Shown one piece after another: positions 15,921-24,111 of a DNA stretch of 64,000 bases. Under the pieces are notes generated by a model. That model was not told the DNA's origin. It searched no databases and saw only the letters and a list, made by a program, of their open reading frames with translations. Source of the stretch: B30-G6 sp963701385 (GTDB lineage Bacteria > Desulfobacterota > Desulfobacteria > Desulfobacterales > B30-G6); NCBI GenBank assembly GCA_963701385.1, contig CAVOZW010000011.1, forward strand, positions 248,001 to 312,000. Reading direction: 5' to 3'. A program made the position numbers and the translations under genes. Within the stretch, counting starts at the first letter, position 1. Every line of letters begins with the position of its first letter.

Positions 15921-16145
15921 ATGGTTCAAGGACAAAGCCATGGATCGGGGGACCCTCAACCGTTGATCGATACAGCCAGCTATGCCCCCACGGCCAGCGA
16001 TGCCCAGAACCTTCATTGGGCCGTAATTGAAGGACGAGACAATTTGGATTTGCTAGCGCGTGAAACCATCAACGGGAGTGTGGTGTTAGATCAACGCATA
16101 ATTATTTCATGGATAATGTCTGGTCAACCGCCAATTGAGTCATAG
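15921..16145 (+). pseudogene. Nitroreductase fragment
   Basis: The frame contains PLIDTASYAPTASDAQNLHW followed by AVIEGRD, the FMN-contact block near the N-terminus of ferredoxin-linked nitroreductases, and then loses similarity. It corresponds to the middle piece that is missing from the broken ferredoxin-nitroreductase at 18144-18715, though the two need not come from one gene. Confidence 0.55.
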
Positions 16146-16167
16146 CCTGGGTGCTAGCTAAAATATG

Positions 16168-16935
16168 TCAATATAGTGCAGCCATGGCTTTTCGAAGCTC
16201 TTCTATCGCTATTTGCCCCGGGGATGATGCATCTTTTCCTATGGCGAATGTGATATCTGACCCAAAAAGCCCACCAACAATGCGGGTTACAATACCCAAT
16301 TTCCCCATGGACATTGTAATAATGGGGATTTGAAGTGCTTCAACCCTTGCCTTTAAGGTGGCATTTAAAAGCACCAAAATGTCATTGTGATTATTTGGCA
16401 TAACTGCCGCTTTGGCTATATGGGCACCCATCTTCTGAGCTCGAACCAGCCGATTTATTATGACGGTTTCCTCGGGGGTTTTTTTAAAGTCATGAAAGGA
16501 TAGGATGACCTTTATATCATGTTGCTTAGCAAGTTCAAGAATCGCTGTGATAAAGGGGGTATCGTTACACAACTCAATGTCCACAATGTCCGGAAGACCT
16601 GTTCGTATGGATTCAGAAATAAGCTCTAATCTCGTCTCCTGAGCGATCTTTTGGATACCGCCTTCCTTATCTATACGACAAGTGAAGATCAAAGGGACAG
16701 ATTCTATTGTGGTCCGTAGGTCAGCAAGGGTTTGAATGCTAAAATCAATAGCTTCTGCCTTAACGAAAGCGTCGATCCGCCATTCTATGATATCTGGAGA
16801 AAAAAGAAGTAGTTCCTCAGCTTGGTGCAAAAGGTTTGTCTTGTTTTTTGCCACCAGAGGTAGGCAAATCAGTGGTCTGACTGCGCCGATTGTTTTGCCC
16901 ATCACATCTATTTTGCATTTGCACTGCGGTCGCAT
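16168..16935 (-). CDS. aroD: 3-dehydroquinate dehydratase, type I
   Basis: A 255-residue (beta/alpha)8 enzyme of the shikimate pathway, converting 3-dehydroquinate to 3-dehydroshikimate. Signatures: PLVAKNKTNLLHQAEELL and DIIEWRIDAF near the N-terminus, catalytic His in ILSFHDFKKTPEE, Schiff-base Lys in HIAKAAVMPNNHNDIL, and the late SMGKLGIVTRIVGGLFGSDITFA. ATG at 16935 is preceded by AGGTG. It stands alone among remnants instead of in an aro operon, and its base composition is rather AT-rich for the window, so acquisition by transfer is possible. Confidence 0.93.
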   Translation of the reverse strand: MRPQCKCKIDVMGKTIGAVRPLICLPLVAKNKTNLLHQAEELLLFSPDIIEWRIDAFVKAEAIDFSIQTLADLRTTIESVPLIFTCRIDKEGGIQKIAQETRLELISESIRTGLPDIVDIELCNDTPFITAILELAKQHDIKVILSFHDFKKTPEETVIINRLVRAQKMGAHIAKAAVMPNNHNDILVLLNATLKARVEALQIPIITMSMGKLGIVTRIVGGLFGSDITFAIGKDASSPGQIAIEELRKAMAALY

Positions 16936-16982
16936 TTATTTCACCTACCCAGTTTACTAATTGCCAGTCATAACAGAAGTGT

Positions 16983-17270
16983 GTGTTGTTGGCTATAAAA
17001 ATTCAGGTTCCAATGCCTTATCGCCGCCAACGCTGGCAGACACCTTCAGGTGAATATGTTTTAGGGCAATTGCCCAAGCATGTTTCCGGAAGCCATTTCG
17101 GTTCGACCCTGACAGCTTTTGTTCTCTACCAGTATTATGGCTGTCATGTTACACATGATAATTTATTTCATCGGTACCATGGCTCACAGCGGTCAATTTT
17201 AGCCATGTCGTGTTATCATGAGGGAGAATTGTTTCGACGATTTTCAGCTGTATTTACTATTGCGCTCTGA
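16983..17270 (+). pseudogene. IS66-like transposase fragment
   Basis: The frame reads PYRRQRWQTPSGEYVLGQLP then HFGSTLTAFVLYQYYGCHVT, close to the block of IS66-type transposases between the zinc-ribbon-like part and the catalytic core. Neither the DDE core nor terminal inverted repeats were found. It marks past IS activity in this region. Confidence 0.5.
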
Positions 17271-17278
17271 TCGTTATG

Positions 17279-17695
17279 CTATTCCCCGATAATTTTAACC
17301 AGTACTCTCTTTCGCCGCCGTCCGTCGAACTCACCGTAAAAAATACGCTCCCAGGTGCCGAAATCGAGCCGGCCCTCGGTCACCGCAACCACCACCTCAC
17401 GACCCATGATTTGCCGCTTCATATGGGCATCGGCATTGTCCTCTCCCACGTTGTGCCGGTATTGCTCGACGGGTGCATGCGGTGCCAGTTTTTCCAACCA
17501 CACATCGTAGTCGTGGTGCAAGCCGGATTCATCGTCATTGATGAACACCGAAGCGGTGATGTGCATCGCATTGACCAGCACCAGACCTTCACGGATGCCA
17601 CTTTTGTCAATACAGGATTGAACCTCGGCCGTGATATTGATGAAGGCCCGACGCTTGGGTACCTCGAACCACAGTTCCTTGCGATAACTTTTCAT
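17279..17695 (-). CDS. yjbQ: YjbQ-family protein (secondary thiamine-phosphate synthase, UPF0047)
   Basis: A 138-residue protein with GGGAG ahead of its ATG. It shows the family blocks ITAEVQSCIDKSGIREGLVL, VNAMHITASVFINDDESGLHHDYDVWL, and GTWERIFYGEFDG, with the conserved His residues likely to bind metal. Members form small trimeric beta-rich proteins and have weak thiamine-phosphate synthase activity in vitro; the physiological role is not settled. Complete length. Confidence 0.9.
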   Translation of the reverse strand: MKSYRKELWFEVPKRRAFINITAEVQSCIDKSGIREGLVLVNAMHITASVFINDDESGLHHDYDVWLEKLAPHAPVEQYRHNVGEDNADAHMKRQIMGREVVVAVTEGRLDFGTWERIFYGEFDGRRRKRVLVKIIGE

Positions 17696-17869
17696 GAAAT
17701 TGCTCCCTTTTGAGGTTCCAGGACGATTTCAGACAATTATTTGAAATTCCATAAGAAATAAGCAAACAAACCCATCATATGACTTTCAGTCAATCATAGT
17801 CGTTATTAACATCCTTGACAACTGTGAGTTGGATAAACAACCCGGCTAATAGGTTTCAGAGTTCATATC

Positions 17870-18061
17870 CTACTTTCCTGCTCTGACAATAATATTTTAA
17901 AAGGTAACACAATCTCCGAACATCGAGGAAATATGGATGAAACCGGTGGAGGAATCGTGCTTTACCGGTCCAGCAATAATTGGGTTGTGTCCAACGACAT
18001 TTCATCTGTTAGTGATAACAACGGAACTGGGGGTTGCTACATCACAACAATAAAGCTATGA
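17870..18061 (+). pseudogene. Second beta-helix protein remnant
   Basis: The plus strand reads SDNNILKGNTISEHRGNM, then GGGIVLYRSSNNWVVSNDIS and SSVSDN to a TGA at 18059-18061. The N/S-rich rungs are those of NosD-like right-handed beta-helices. There is no start codon or ribosome site for it. It is the tail of a lost gene, perhaps of the same kind as 2916-3555. Confidence 0.5.
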
Positions 18062-18143
18062 ATATATGAAATTATCAGATTTCAATTTGAAAATGCAATC
18101 TTTGATAATGAACGTTAGATTCTTGTCGTGTGGCGTGTCAGAT

Positions 18144-18715
18144 TTATGCTTTCTTGGGGATTGGATTCCAGACAATCTCCATACCCCGCCGTGGAACGGT
18201 TCGTCTGAATTGGTATTTGGGGTATCCAAGTACCAAGGCAACTTCTACGCGGCGGCTGTCCGGCAACCCCAAATGCCTTCTCAGTTGAGCACTATTTTCG
18301 AGAGCGTTTATAAAATAACCAATTAAGCAGCTGCCCAATCCCATCCGCTGTGCCGCCAGTATGAGATTGTATGCCGCATAGGTGGCATCATCTCGACCAA
18401 AGGAATCCTCTACGGGCACGTGAGCCATCAATTATATATACGCGTTGAGCGGCGTTCTCGAAAGACCTCAACGATACTTTCAAGAGATGGCAAAACGGCT
18501 GAAGCGATGAGGGGGCAATCATCCAAAATAAAGTGACTGTGTTCTATCGCATCGGTGGGGCATACAGCAACACAGTGTCCACAAAACCAGCAGTTTTCAC
18601 TATTGGCAACCTGCACAGAGTCATTCGTTTGTATGTATACGTTCCCAGAATTGCAAAGCGCAACACATGAACCGCAGAGGTTACATCTTTGCTGGTCAAT
18701 ATTTATTTTGGGCAT
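18144..18715 (-). pseudogene. Ferredoxin-nitroreductase fusion with the middle deleted
   Basis: After GAGGT and ATG at 18715 the gene encodes a two-[4Fe-4S] ferredoxin part (CNLCGSCVALC and CWFCGHCVAVC), then the nitroreductase opening FRERRSTRIYN, and stops at a TGA. A second frame from 18431 resumes with GRDDATYAAYNLILAAQRMG and the nitroreductase C-terminus GYPKYQFRRTVPRRG. The segment between, roughly 60-90 residues with FMN contacts, is absent. The TGA is not a likely Sec codon, because the following in-frame codons soon hit TAG. Confidence 0.7.
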
Positions 18716-18844
18716 AATTCAGTACCTCGTTTTGATTGTGAGTGGAAGAGTATGTTATTGTGGAATATCACTCCCGATGCAAGCTTTAAATTTTATGGCT
18801 CCTCTCCCAATTGGTTGGGAGAAAGGGTTCCAGGAGTCGAGGAT

Positions 18845-19025
18845 TCAAGGATCCAAGTGTTTGTTTTCCAGGGATTTGATCATTGCTTTCAGCATTCTCT
18901 CGACATCCCCGATTTCCTCTCTTAATTCCTGAAATTTTTCTTTTTGCACATAACCCAAGTCACCAGATATCATCGTTTGGGTTTCCAGTTCACAGACTGA
19001 TCCATAAGCAATATAGAGAAATCTA
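18845..19025 (-). pseudogene. Four-helix-bundle protein remnant, copy 2
   Basis: The minus strand reads FLYIAYGSVCELETQTMISG and ends KAMIKSLENKHLDP at a TGA (18845-18847), the C-terminal half of IVS-type four-helix-bundle proteins. It is very similar to 6628-6834. Both copies lack the N-terminal half and both are followed by the same intergenic repeats. Confidence 0.6.
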
Positions 19026-19464
19026 ACATACTATAGGGTCGTTTTTCTCCCATATCCCTCGGCGATATTCGATGGTATGGAAACAAAGTGTATACGATTT
19101 CTGCCAAACGTTTAACTCTTTATAATTTTTAAGCATATCACTCGAATCCTGGACCCCTGGACCCCTGGAATCCTTCTTTTAGATCAACTCTTTTGGAGAT
19201 GATCCAATCGAGTTTACTATAGTGGCATCGTATTCGCCTTGTATCTGTGGCGACCTCGACAATCGCTCAAATTAGGTATAATATAACTAACAATAACTAT
19301 TGTTAATTATACATTTTTATGTTATATCGTTATACTATTAGAAGTTCAACGCCCTGTCTTTGGTTGTTGAAAGGCAACAGCGAGCGCATTCCCAGTGGCT
19401 TGCTGTGAGGTTCTACAATCGTGGCTGTGAATGAACCATTAAGGAATGCATTGGGAAGGTTCTA
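19026..19464. other. Repeat-rich AT spacer with a short palindrome
   Basis: This stretch holds the CTGGACCCC-type repeat (about 19141-19175), the shared 24-mer starting GATCAACTCTTTTGG (19183-19206), the perfect palindrome TAACAATA-AC-TATTGTTA at 19288-19305, and a short REP-like copy D at 19372-19421. No coding frame is convincing. The palindrome lies about 160 bases before the small membrane protein and could be an operator. Confidence 0.5.
19372..19421 (+). repeat. REP-like repeat, copy D
   Basis: GGCAACAGCGAGCGCATTCC and GGCTTGCTGTGAGG match the head and core of copies A-C with several changes; only one hairpin is kept. Confidence 0.65.
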
Positions 19465-19671
19465 ATGAAACAAATTTCAAATATTGCTTTTTGGTCTATC
19501 GTTTTTGCCTTGATCATGGTGTCTTCTCTTGCTGGGAGATATGTGTCCATTCCTCCCGGATCGATCATGGATAAACTCATTGCCGGTATGGAACCATCCA
19601 AAGGGTTTATGTATTTTGTATTATTTGGAATTTTTTTCTTTCTGATTGGCTCGTTTATTAGACCACGCTAA
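19465..19671 (+). CDS. Small membrane protein, 68 residues
   Basis: ATG at 19465 follows GGAAGG. The product has two hydrophobic segments, about residues 7-25 (IAFWSIVFALIMVSSLAG) and 48-64 (FMYFVLFGIFFFLIGSF), and a basic end RPR. I recognise no family. It lies 71 bases before the selenocysteine peroxiredoxin and may share its transcript, but no function follows from that. Confidence 0.5.
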   Translation: MKQISNIAFWSIVFALIMVSSLAGRYVSIPPGSIMDKLIAGMEPSKGFMYFVLFGIFFFLIGSFIRPR

Positions 19672-19742
19672 CAATCAGGTTTGAAATACACACTGCGTTT
19701 CAATGGCAGACTTGATCTTTTGTTTAGGATTGCGAGGATTCA

Positions 19743-20216
19743 ATGACAATTCAAGAAGGCAAGCCAGCACCGGCATTCACGTTGCCTGATGCAGAAGGCC
19801 ACAAGGTCTCGCTGAAGGATTTTAAAGACAAACATGTGATTCTTTATTTTTACCCTAAAGACAACACTTCCGGGTGAACCAAGGAAGCCGAAGGCTTCCG
19901 TGACCTGTATGGTCAATTTCAAGCATTGGATACGGTCATTATTGGGGTTTCTCCTGACACCCAGGCGTCTCATCAGGCGTTTATCGCTGCCCACAACATA
20001 CCCTTTCCCCTGTTGTGTGACCCGCATAAGAAGATTATGGAAACATACGGAGCGTTCGGCGAAAAGAAGATGGACGGCAAGGTGGTTATGAGGGTGATCC
20101 GCTCAAGCGTGTGGATTGGTCCCGACGGCATGATTCGCAAGCACTGGCGACAGGTTGCCGATGCAGCTGAGCATCCGGCAAAGGTGCTGGCGGCCTTAAA
20201 ACGATCGGTAACATAA
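19743..20216 (+). CDS. Bcp/PrxQ-type peroxiredoxin, selenoprotein (Sec at UGA 45)
   Basis: From ATG 19743 the protein reads GKPAPAFTLPDAEGHKVSL and YFYPKDNTSG, then UGA at 19875-19877, then TKEAEGFRDLY in the same frame, on to a TAA at 20216 (157 residues). In Bcp peroxiredoxins this position is the peroxidatic Cys of PGCT; here it is UGA, so selenocysteine is strongly implied. The usual second Cys five residues on is absent; a Cys in FPLLCDPHKK could resolve instead. Later family blocks VIIGVSPD and SSVWIGPDGMIRKHW are intact. Function: reduction of peroxides in the cytoplasm. A seven-bp hairpin follows the UGA. It sits next to a Sec-containing MsrA. Confidence 0.88.
19875..19899 (+). promoter_or_regulatory. 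Candidate bacterial SECIS element of the peroxiredoxin
   Basis: Five bases after the UGA lies GGAAGCC-GAA-GGCTTCC (19883-19899), a perfect 7-bp stem with a 3-base loop. Place and size fit a bSECIS hairpin bound by SelB, although the loop is small and loop bases are little conserved between groups. Confidence 0.6.
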
Positions 20217-20447
20217 CCTGCCCAACATACTATTTCAATATCCCCGATATATTGGACAAAACAATCAGCCGGTGAATTACATTATTCAGGCGGATTAAAT
20301 TAGTTCAATTAGTCAAGGACGTCCCCAAGCCTGCCAATCTTTATCAAATCTTTACACAACCATCCCAAATCGTGCTTATTATTGCTTATGCCTTGAAATC
20401 CAGTCGGCTGATCAATAGGGTCGGCGTCGAAAGAAAGGATGTGTGTG

Positions 20448-21233
20448 ATGAAAAAAAGAGACCGCAAAACCATTGGCTGGTTTGGTTTGCTCGTGGGGTT
20501 TTTATGCTTCGTTTGGGCCTGTTCACAAACCCTAGAACCTGCAGTCAGCCACGAATCAGAGAAAAGGGAGTCTTCCATGAGCATTGTAAACGGAATACCA
20601 GCTATCGATACGAAAGCGTCGCCTATATATAATACCGCATCTTTCGGGCTGGGGTGATTCTGGGGCATCGAATCCCAGTTCGGGATTATCGAGGGTGTTA
20701 TCCGCACGCGTGTGGGTTATGCCGGCGGTGAAATGGAGGGACCCAGTTATGTAAACATGGGTGATCACACCGAAACCGTGCAAATTGATTATGACCCCGG
20801 ACGCATCACCTATGCCCAGTTACTGGAAATTTTCTGGGCTAGTCACCGGCCGACCAGTCGAAACTGGTCGCGGCAATACATGAAGGCGATATTTTACCAC
20901 GACGAGGAGCAGCGCCGGATGGCCATGGATTCCAAAGCCGTTGTAGAACAGAAAAACGGCGGTACCATTCGGTCTGAGGTACTACCGCTGCGATCTTTTA
21001 CCATGGCCGAGAACTATCATCAGAAATATATCCTGAAACAACATACGAAACTCAGTGGCGAATTGTCGCGCATTTATCCGCAGCATCAAGATTATGTGGC
21101 TTCCACGGCGGTGGCGCGTTTGAATGGATATGCCGGCGGGAATGGCACCCGCGATCAATTGTTACGGGAAATAGACATGCTGGGTCTGAGTGAAAATGGA
21201 AAGGAGACACTGTCGGCGATGACACGAAAATAG
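20448..21233 (+). CDS. msrA: Peptide methionine sulfoxide reductase MsrA, selenoprotein, predicted lipoprotein
   Basis: I choose ATG 20448 (AAAGGA eight bases upstream); an in-frame ATG at 20439 adds three residues. A signal region (WFGLLVGFLCFVWACSQ) suggests export as a lipoprotein. The catalytic motif GCFW appears as GLG-UGA-FWG, with UGA at 20655-20657 (residue 70), and the frame continues as the full MsrA fold: RTRVGYAGGEMEGPSY, DHTETVQIDYDP, FWASHRPTSRNW, YHQKYILKQH. There is no Cys after the Sec, so reduction would need a thiol partner or glutaredoxin-like regeneration. It repairs methionine-S-sulfoxide, here probably outside the cytoplasm. The gene follows the Sec peroxiredoxin by about 230 bases. 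Confidence 0.9.
20655..20678 (+). promoter_or_regulatory. Candidate SECIS hairpin of msrA
   Basis: CTGGG (20660-20664) pairs with CCCAG (20674-20678) around a 9-base loop, starting two bases after the UGA. Reasonable place and size for a bSECIS; the stem is short. Confidence 0.5.
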
Positions 21234-21286
21234 CCGACAGCAGGGTTCAAGGGGCTTGCCCGCGCGGTTTTATCCGCCAATTGGCT

Positions 21287-21571
21287 TTATTTTTTCCTGC
21301 CGCCAAACGTCCAATACAGCAGCCAACCCAGTAACACCGGTGCCACGCCGGCATATAGAAAAAGGATCAGATCTTTTCGCCAGGGCTGAAAAAAAGCAGC
21401 CATGGCGGCCGGGTAAATCACCGAAGCGGCTATCGCCACCCGCAACTTGCGCGGAATTATCACCGCCAGCCGCCTCGGCGTTTGCGAGGCCTTTTTGGGC
21501 ATTATGCGGGGCACAAATAAAATACCCAAAAGAATGACCGCAACCAGTAATATTTCCTGAATACCCGACAT
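21287..21571 (-). CDS. Small membrane protein, 94 residues
   Basis: ATG at 21571 is preceded by GGAGGA, so I prefer it over the longer frame to 21634. The product has three hydrophobic segments: IQEILLVAVILLGILFVP at the N-terminus, LRVAIAASVIYPAAMAAFF, and LFLYAGVAPVLLGWLLYW. A basic stretch PKKASQTPRR follows the first. The N-terminal helix plus basic turn looks superficially like TatA, but the further helices argue against that. Family unknown to me. Confidence 0.6.
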   Translation of the reverse strand: MSGIQEILLVAVILLGILFVPRIMPKKASQTPRRLAVIIPRKLRVAIAASVIYPAAMAAFFQPWRKDLILFLYAGVAPVLLGWLLYWTFGGRKK

Positions 21572-21585
21572 AGTTCCTCCTTCAT

Positions 21586-21669
21586 TCGTATCCGTCCAGC
21601 GCTGAAGATTTTTGCGTGAGATCAAGGCGGACATCGCGGAAAAAGACCATTTGTGGATGGGTACTGATT
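21586..21669 (+). repeat. Dispersed element related to 59648-59790, internally deleted
   Basis: GTCCAG...TGAAGATTTTTGCGTGAGATCAAGGCGG joins directly to ACATCGCGGAAAAAGACCATTTGTGGATGGG; the copy at 59648 has about 60 more bases between these parts. The shared ends point to a common mobile or hairpin element. Confidence 0.7.
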
Positions 21670-21962
21670 AGCGCACCGAATCGGTATCATAAAAGAAAGC
21701 TATAATCAACAAGCCAGGCTTTCAGATTATGCGCCTGAGGCTGCAAGCGACGCTTGTCATGACACGGCAACGTACTTTGGCTTCGTGTATCACCCACCCG
21801 AACCGCAACAGCGAGCGTATTCCCGTGGGTTCTGCCGTTCGGCAGTGCTTCGCATGCCGAGGGGTTGGCTCGCGTGCTTGTTTTCTGTGAATTCGGGATT
21901 ACATTACAGCGGAGTGACATCGTTGCTCTACAATCATCGATAACGAATGCAGGAGGGACCGC
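21670..21962. other. Spacer upstream of the SDR gene with REP-like copy E
   Basis: Copy E of the REP-like repeat (21800-21880) fills much of this gap: GAACCGCAACAGCGAGCG then a changed core with a nested hairpin GCCGTTCGGC. A ribosome site GGAGGG at 21952 serves the next gene. Confidence 0.55.
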
Positions 21963-22706
21963 ATGTCAAATCTTAATCAAAAGGTCGTGATAATTACGGG
22001 AGCCAGCTCCGGAATCGGTCGGGCAACCGCCATCAAACTGGCACAAAGTGGTGCTCAGGTGATGCTGACGGCCAGGCGCGAGGATCGGCTCAAGCAGCTG
22101 CAGCAGGAGATTACATCGGCAGGTGGCAGCGCCGCATACCACCGGGCTGACATTACGAAGGCAGATGAGGTTGTGGAAGTGGCCCACCAGACCCTGTCAT
22201 CGTTCGGCAGGATCGATGCCCTTTTTAACAATGCCGGTATCATGCCTCTATCCATGATCGACAAACTGCACGTGTCCGAGTGGGAACAGATGGTGGATGT
22301 CAATATCAAGGGCGTTCTCTACGGCATCGCCGCGGTTCTGCCGCACATGCTGGAACGTGGTCAGGGCCACATCATCAATGTGTCCTCTGTGGCCGGTCAC
22401 GTCATATTCCCGGGTGCCGCTGTTTACTGCGGCACAAAATATGCTGTGAGGGCCATTACCGAAGGCTTGCGCACCGATCTTCGGGGGAAGGCCGGCATCC
22501 GTGTTTCCTTGATCTCGCCGGGAGCCGTGTCCACGGAGTTGAGCCACACGATTACCGATCCCGACATCATCGCCGCGTTCAAGGCATCCGATGTGACGCC
22601 GCTGCCCGCGGAAAGCATTGCCGGAGCGGTCAAATACGCCCTGGAACAGCCAGCCGAAGTGGATGTGAATGAAATCATACTGCGACCTGTCAGCCAGGCG
22701 CTTTAA
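21963..22706 (+). CDS. SDR-family NAD(P)-dependent oxidoreductase
   Basis: A 247-residue classical short-chain dehydrogenase. The Rossmann motif TGASSGIGRATA is at residues about 14-25, NNAGIM near 90, the catalytic Ser in INVSSVAGH, and YCGTK (Tyr, Lys) near 155-159; SPGAVSTELSHT follows. ARREDR after strand two favours NADP. It resembles the YdfG/clavaldehyde-dehydrogenase type acting on small hydroxy compounds; the substrate is not predictable. A good GGAGGG ribosome site precedes ATG 21963. Confidence 0.9.
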   Translation: MSNLNQKVVIITGASSGIGRATAIKLAQSGAQVMLTARREDRLKQLQQEITSAGGSAAYHRADITKADEVVEVAHQTLSSFGRIDALFNNAGIMPLSMIDKLHVSEWEQMVDVNIKGVLYGIAAVLPHMLERGQGHIINVSSVAGHVIFPGAAVYCGTKYAVRAITEGLRTDLRGKAGIRVSLISPGAVSTELSHTITDPDIIAAFKASDVTPLPAESIAGAVKYALEQPAEVDVNEIILRPVSQAL

Positions 22707-22711
22707 GCCAT

Positions 22712-22813
22712 ATGCCTTCCTGCGATGTTCTTGTGATAGGCCTGGGCACGGCCGGATCAGCGACCTGCATGACGCTGGCCGAAAGGGGTATCTCGGTTCT
22801 TGGATTATCCGGG
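22712..22813 (+). pseudogene. Truncated FAD-dependent oxidoreductase (N-terminal stub)
   Basis: Six bases after the SDR stop an ATG opens MPSCDVLVIGLGTAGSATCM then TLAERGISVLGL, the dinucleotide-binding N-terminus of a SolA/DAO-type flavoenzyme. Similarity ends abruptly where the convergent sulfite-oxidase-like gene begins (its stop is at 22814). The rest of the gene was lost in a rearrangement. Confidence 0.7.
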
Positions 22814-23857
22814 TTAGACTACCTGGACGTTCACGGCATGATCAAACACAGCATTGTTGCCATAGCCAAGAACATTCCAGGATGCGTTATCGGGCTGCCG
22901 CTCGCCATGGATGTCGGTTGCCCGGGCTAAAATGCTATAGCGCCCTTTTTTTTTGACGTCCCACAGATATTCCCAGTGCCGCCAGGCGAAGGGCACATCC
23001 AACCCGATCAGATTGGCCGATTGCCATGTATTGCCGTTATCCAAAGAGATGTCAACGCACTTGATCCTGGATTCCCCGGCATACGCAGCACCCCTAATCG
23101 GGATGACACCGGGCGATTGTTGTGCACCATCTATCGGTTGGGTAATGATGGATTTGAGTCCTATTTTGGTGATGATTTTACCGGTCTTGGCCTCTTCTCC
23201 TTTCTGAAAGACCCGATACACCTTGTCCATGAAGAAGCCTTCGAAAGGCGCGTCAAGAAGGGTAATCTTGTGCAACCACTTGACACAGTTAGCCCCGGTC
23301 CAACCCAGCGCCAGGGCGCGTAGAGGATAACCATGTTCGATGGGCAAGGGCTCTCCGTTCATTTCATATGCCAGCAGGGTGGAATCGAGAGCCTTTTCTA
23401 AGGGGATGCTGCGAATGAACTTGATCTGAGCTTTGCCCTTGGGAATGTCGAAACCCTCAAAGCAGACATGCCCGGCATTCTTTTCGAGACCGGCTTTTTC
23501 TAGAATTTCCTTGAGCCAAATGCCCCCCCAAATCGCATTGCCAACCCCGCCGATGGTCCACGGGTTTCCGGAGGCCTTTTTTTTGAGCAACGAGCGGCTG
23601 TTCCCGGAACATTCAAGGGTATCGGCTATTTCGACCTTCGGCATGCCCAGGATATGGTCGAAGGTCAGGCGCAACGCATTGTCAACCAGCCCATCGACAA
23701 TCAATCGCCATGAACCCAAGTCGACCTTGGCATTTGGGATCTGACCCTGGTTGCGTTTGAAAAATACGTCATTGTCCGTAATCCAGGTGCGCAAGCGTTC
23801 AAGCGGTGTTTCAGCGTTGAGAGGGTTCTCGGTCATGACGCGCATTTCCTTATCCAT
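22814..23857 (-). CDS. Sulfite-oxidase-family molybdopterin enzyme
   Basis: I start at ATG 23857, which has AAAGGAGGT seven bases upstream, giving 347 residues. The molybdenum-binding domain is clear: DTLECSGNSRS with the Mo-ligand Cys83, GGVGNAIWGGIWLKEIL, LAYEMNGEPLPIEHGYPLRA, and GANCVKWLHKI. The dimerisation domain follows (VIPIRGAAYAGESRIKCVDI). No twin-arginine signal, haem or cytochrome b5 domain is present, so it is probably cytoplasmic. Substrate (sulfite or another oxo compound) and electron partner cannot be told from sequence. Confidence 0.85.
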   Translation of the reverse strand: MDKEMRVMTENPLNAETPLERLRTWITDNDVFFKRNQGQIPNAKVDLGSWRLIVDGLVDNALRLTFDHILGMPKVEIADTLECSGNSRSLLKKKASGNPWTIGGVGNAIWGGIWLKEILEKAGLEKNAGHVCFEGFDIPKGKAQIKFIRSIPLEKALDSTLLAYEMNGEPLPIEHGYPLRALALGWTGANCVKWLHKITLLDAPFEGFFMDKVYRVFQKGEEAKTGKIITKIGLKSIITQPIDGAQQSPGVIPIRGAAYAGESRIKCVDISLDNGNTWQSANLIGLDVPFAWRHWEYLWDVKKKGRYSILARATDIHGERQPDNASWNVLGYGNNAVFDHAVNVQVV

Positions 23858-24111
23858 AACAAGCACCTCCTTTGTATGACTGGTATCGATTTGACGGTGA
23901 TTTTTTACAATAATAATTAGCATACCAAGCGGGGGAAAGCAAATTTTGAAACCGAAACGCCCTATTGGTATTTGACATCGGCAAAGTCCTGCATAACTTT
24001 CAACGTAGGTTTAGATGGCGCGTTTCAAATTTAAAAAAAAGTATCTGCGGCAACCGCGACCATCGCTTGAGGTTTTTTGAGGGCAACCGACAACCATGAA
24101 AGGAATCGCCA

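Noticed and set aside
18420..18440. TGA in the broken ferredoxin-nitroreductase as a selenocysteine codon
   Set aside because: The codons after TGA soon meet TAG, and the following nitroreductase part is in another frame with the middle missing, so it is a deletion and not recoding.
5640..19175. CRISPR array from the repeated GAACCCTGGACCCC-type strings
   Set aside because: Copies are few, kilobases apart and irregular, with no unique spacers of constant length and no cas genes.
21287..21571. TatA-like protein translocase subunit
   Set aside because: The N-terminal helix and basic turn look similar, but two more membrane segments follow and the FG motif and amphipathic helix are lacking.
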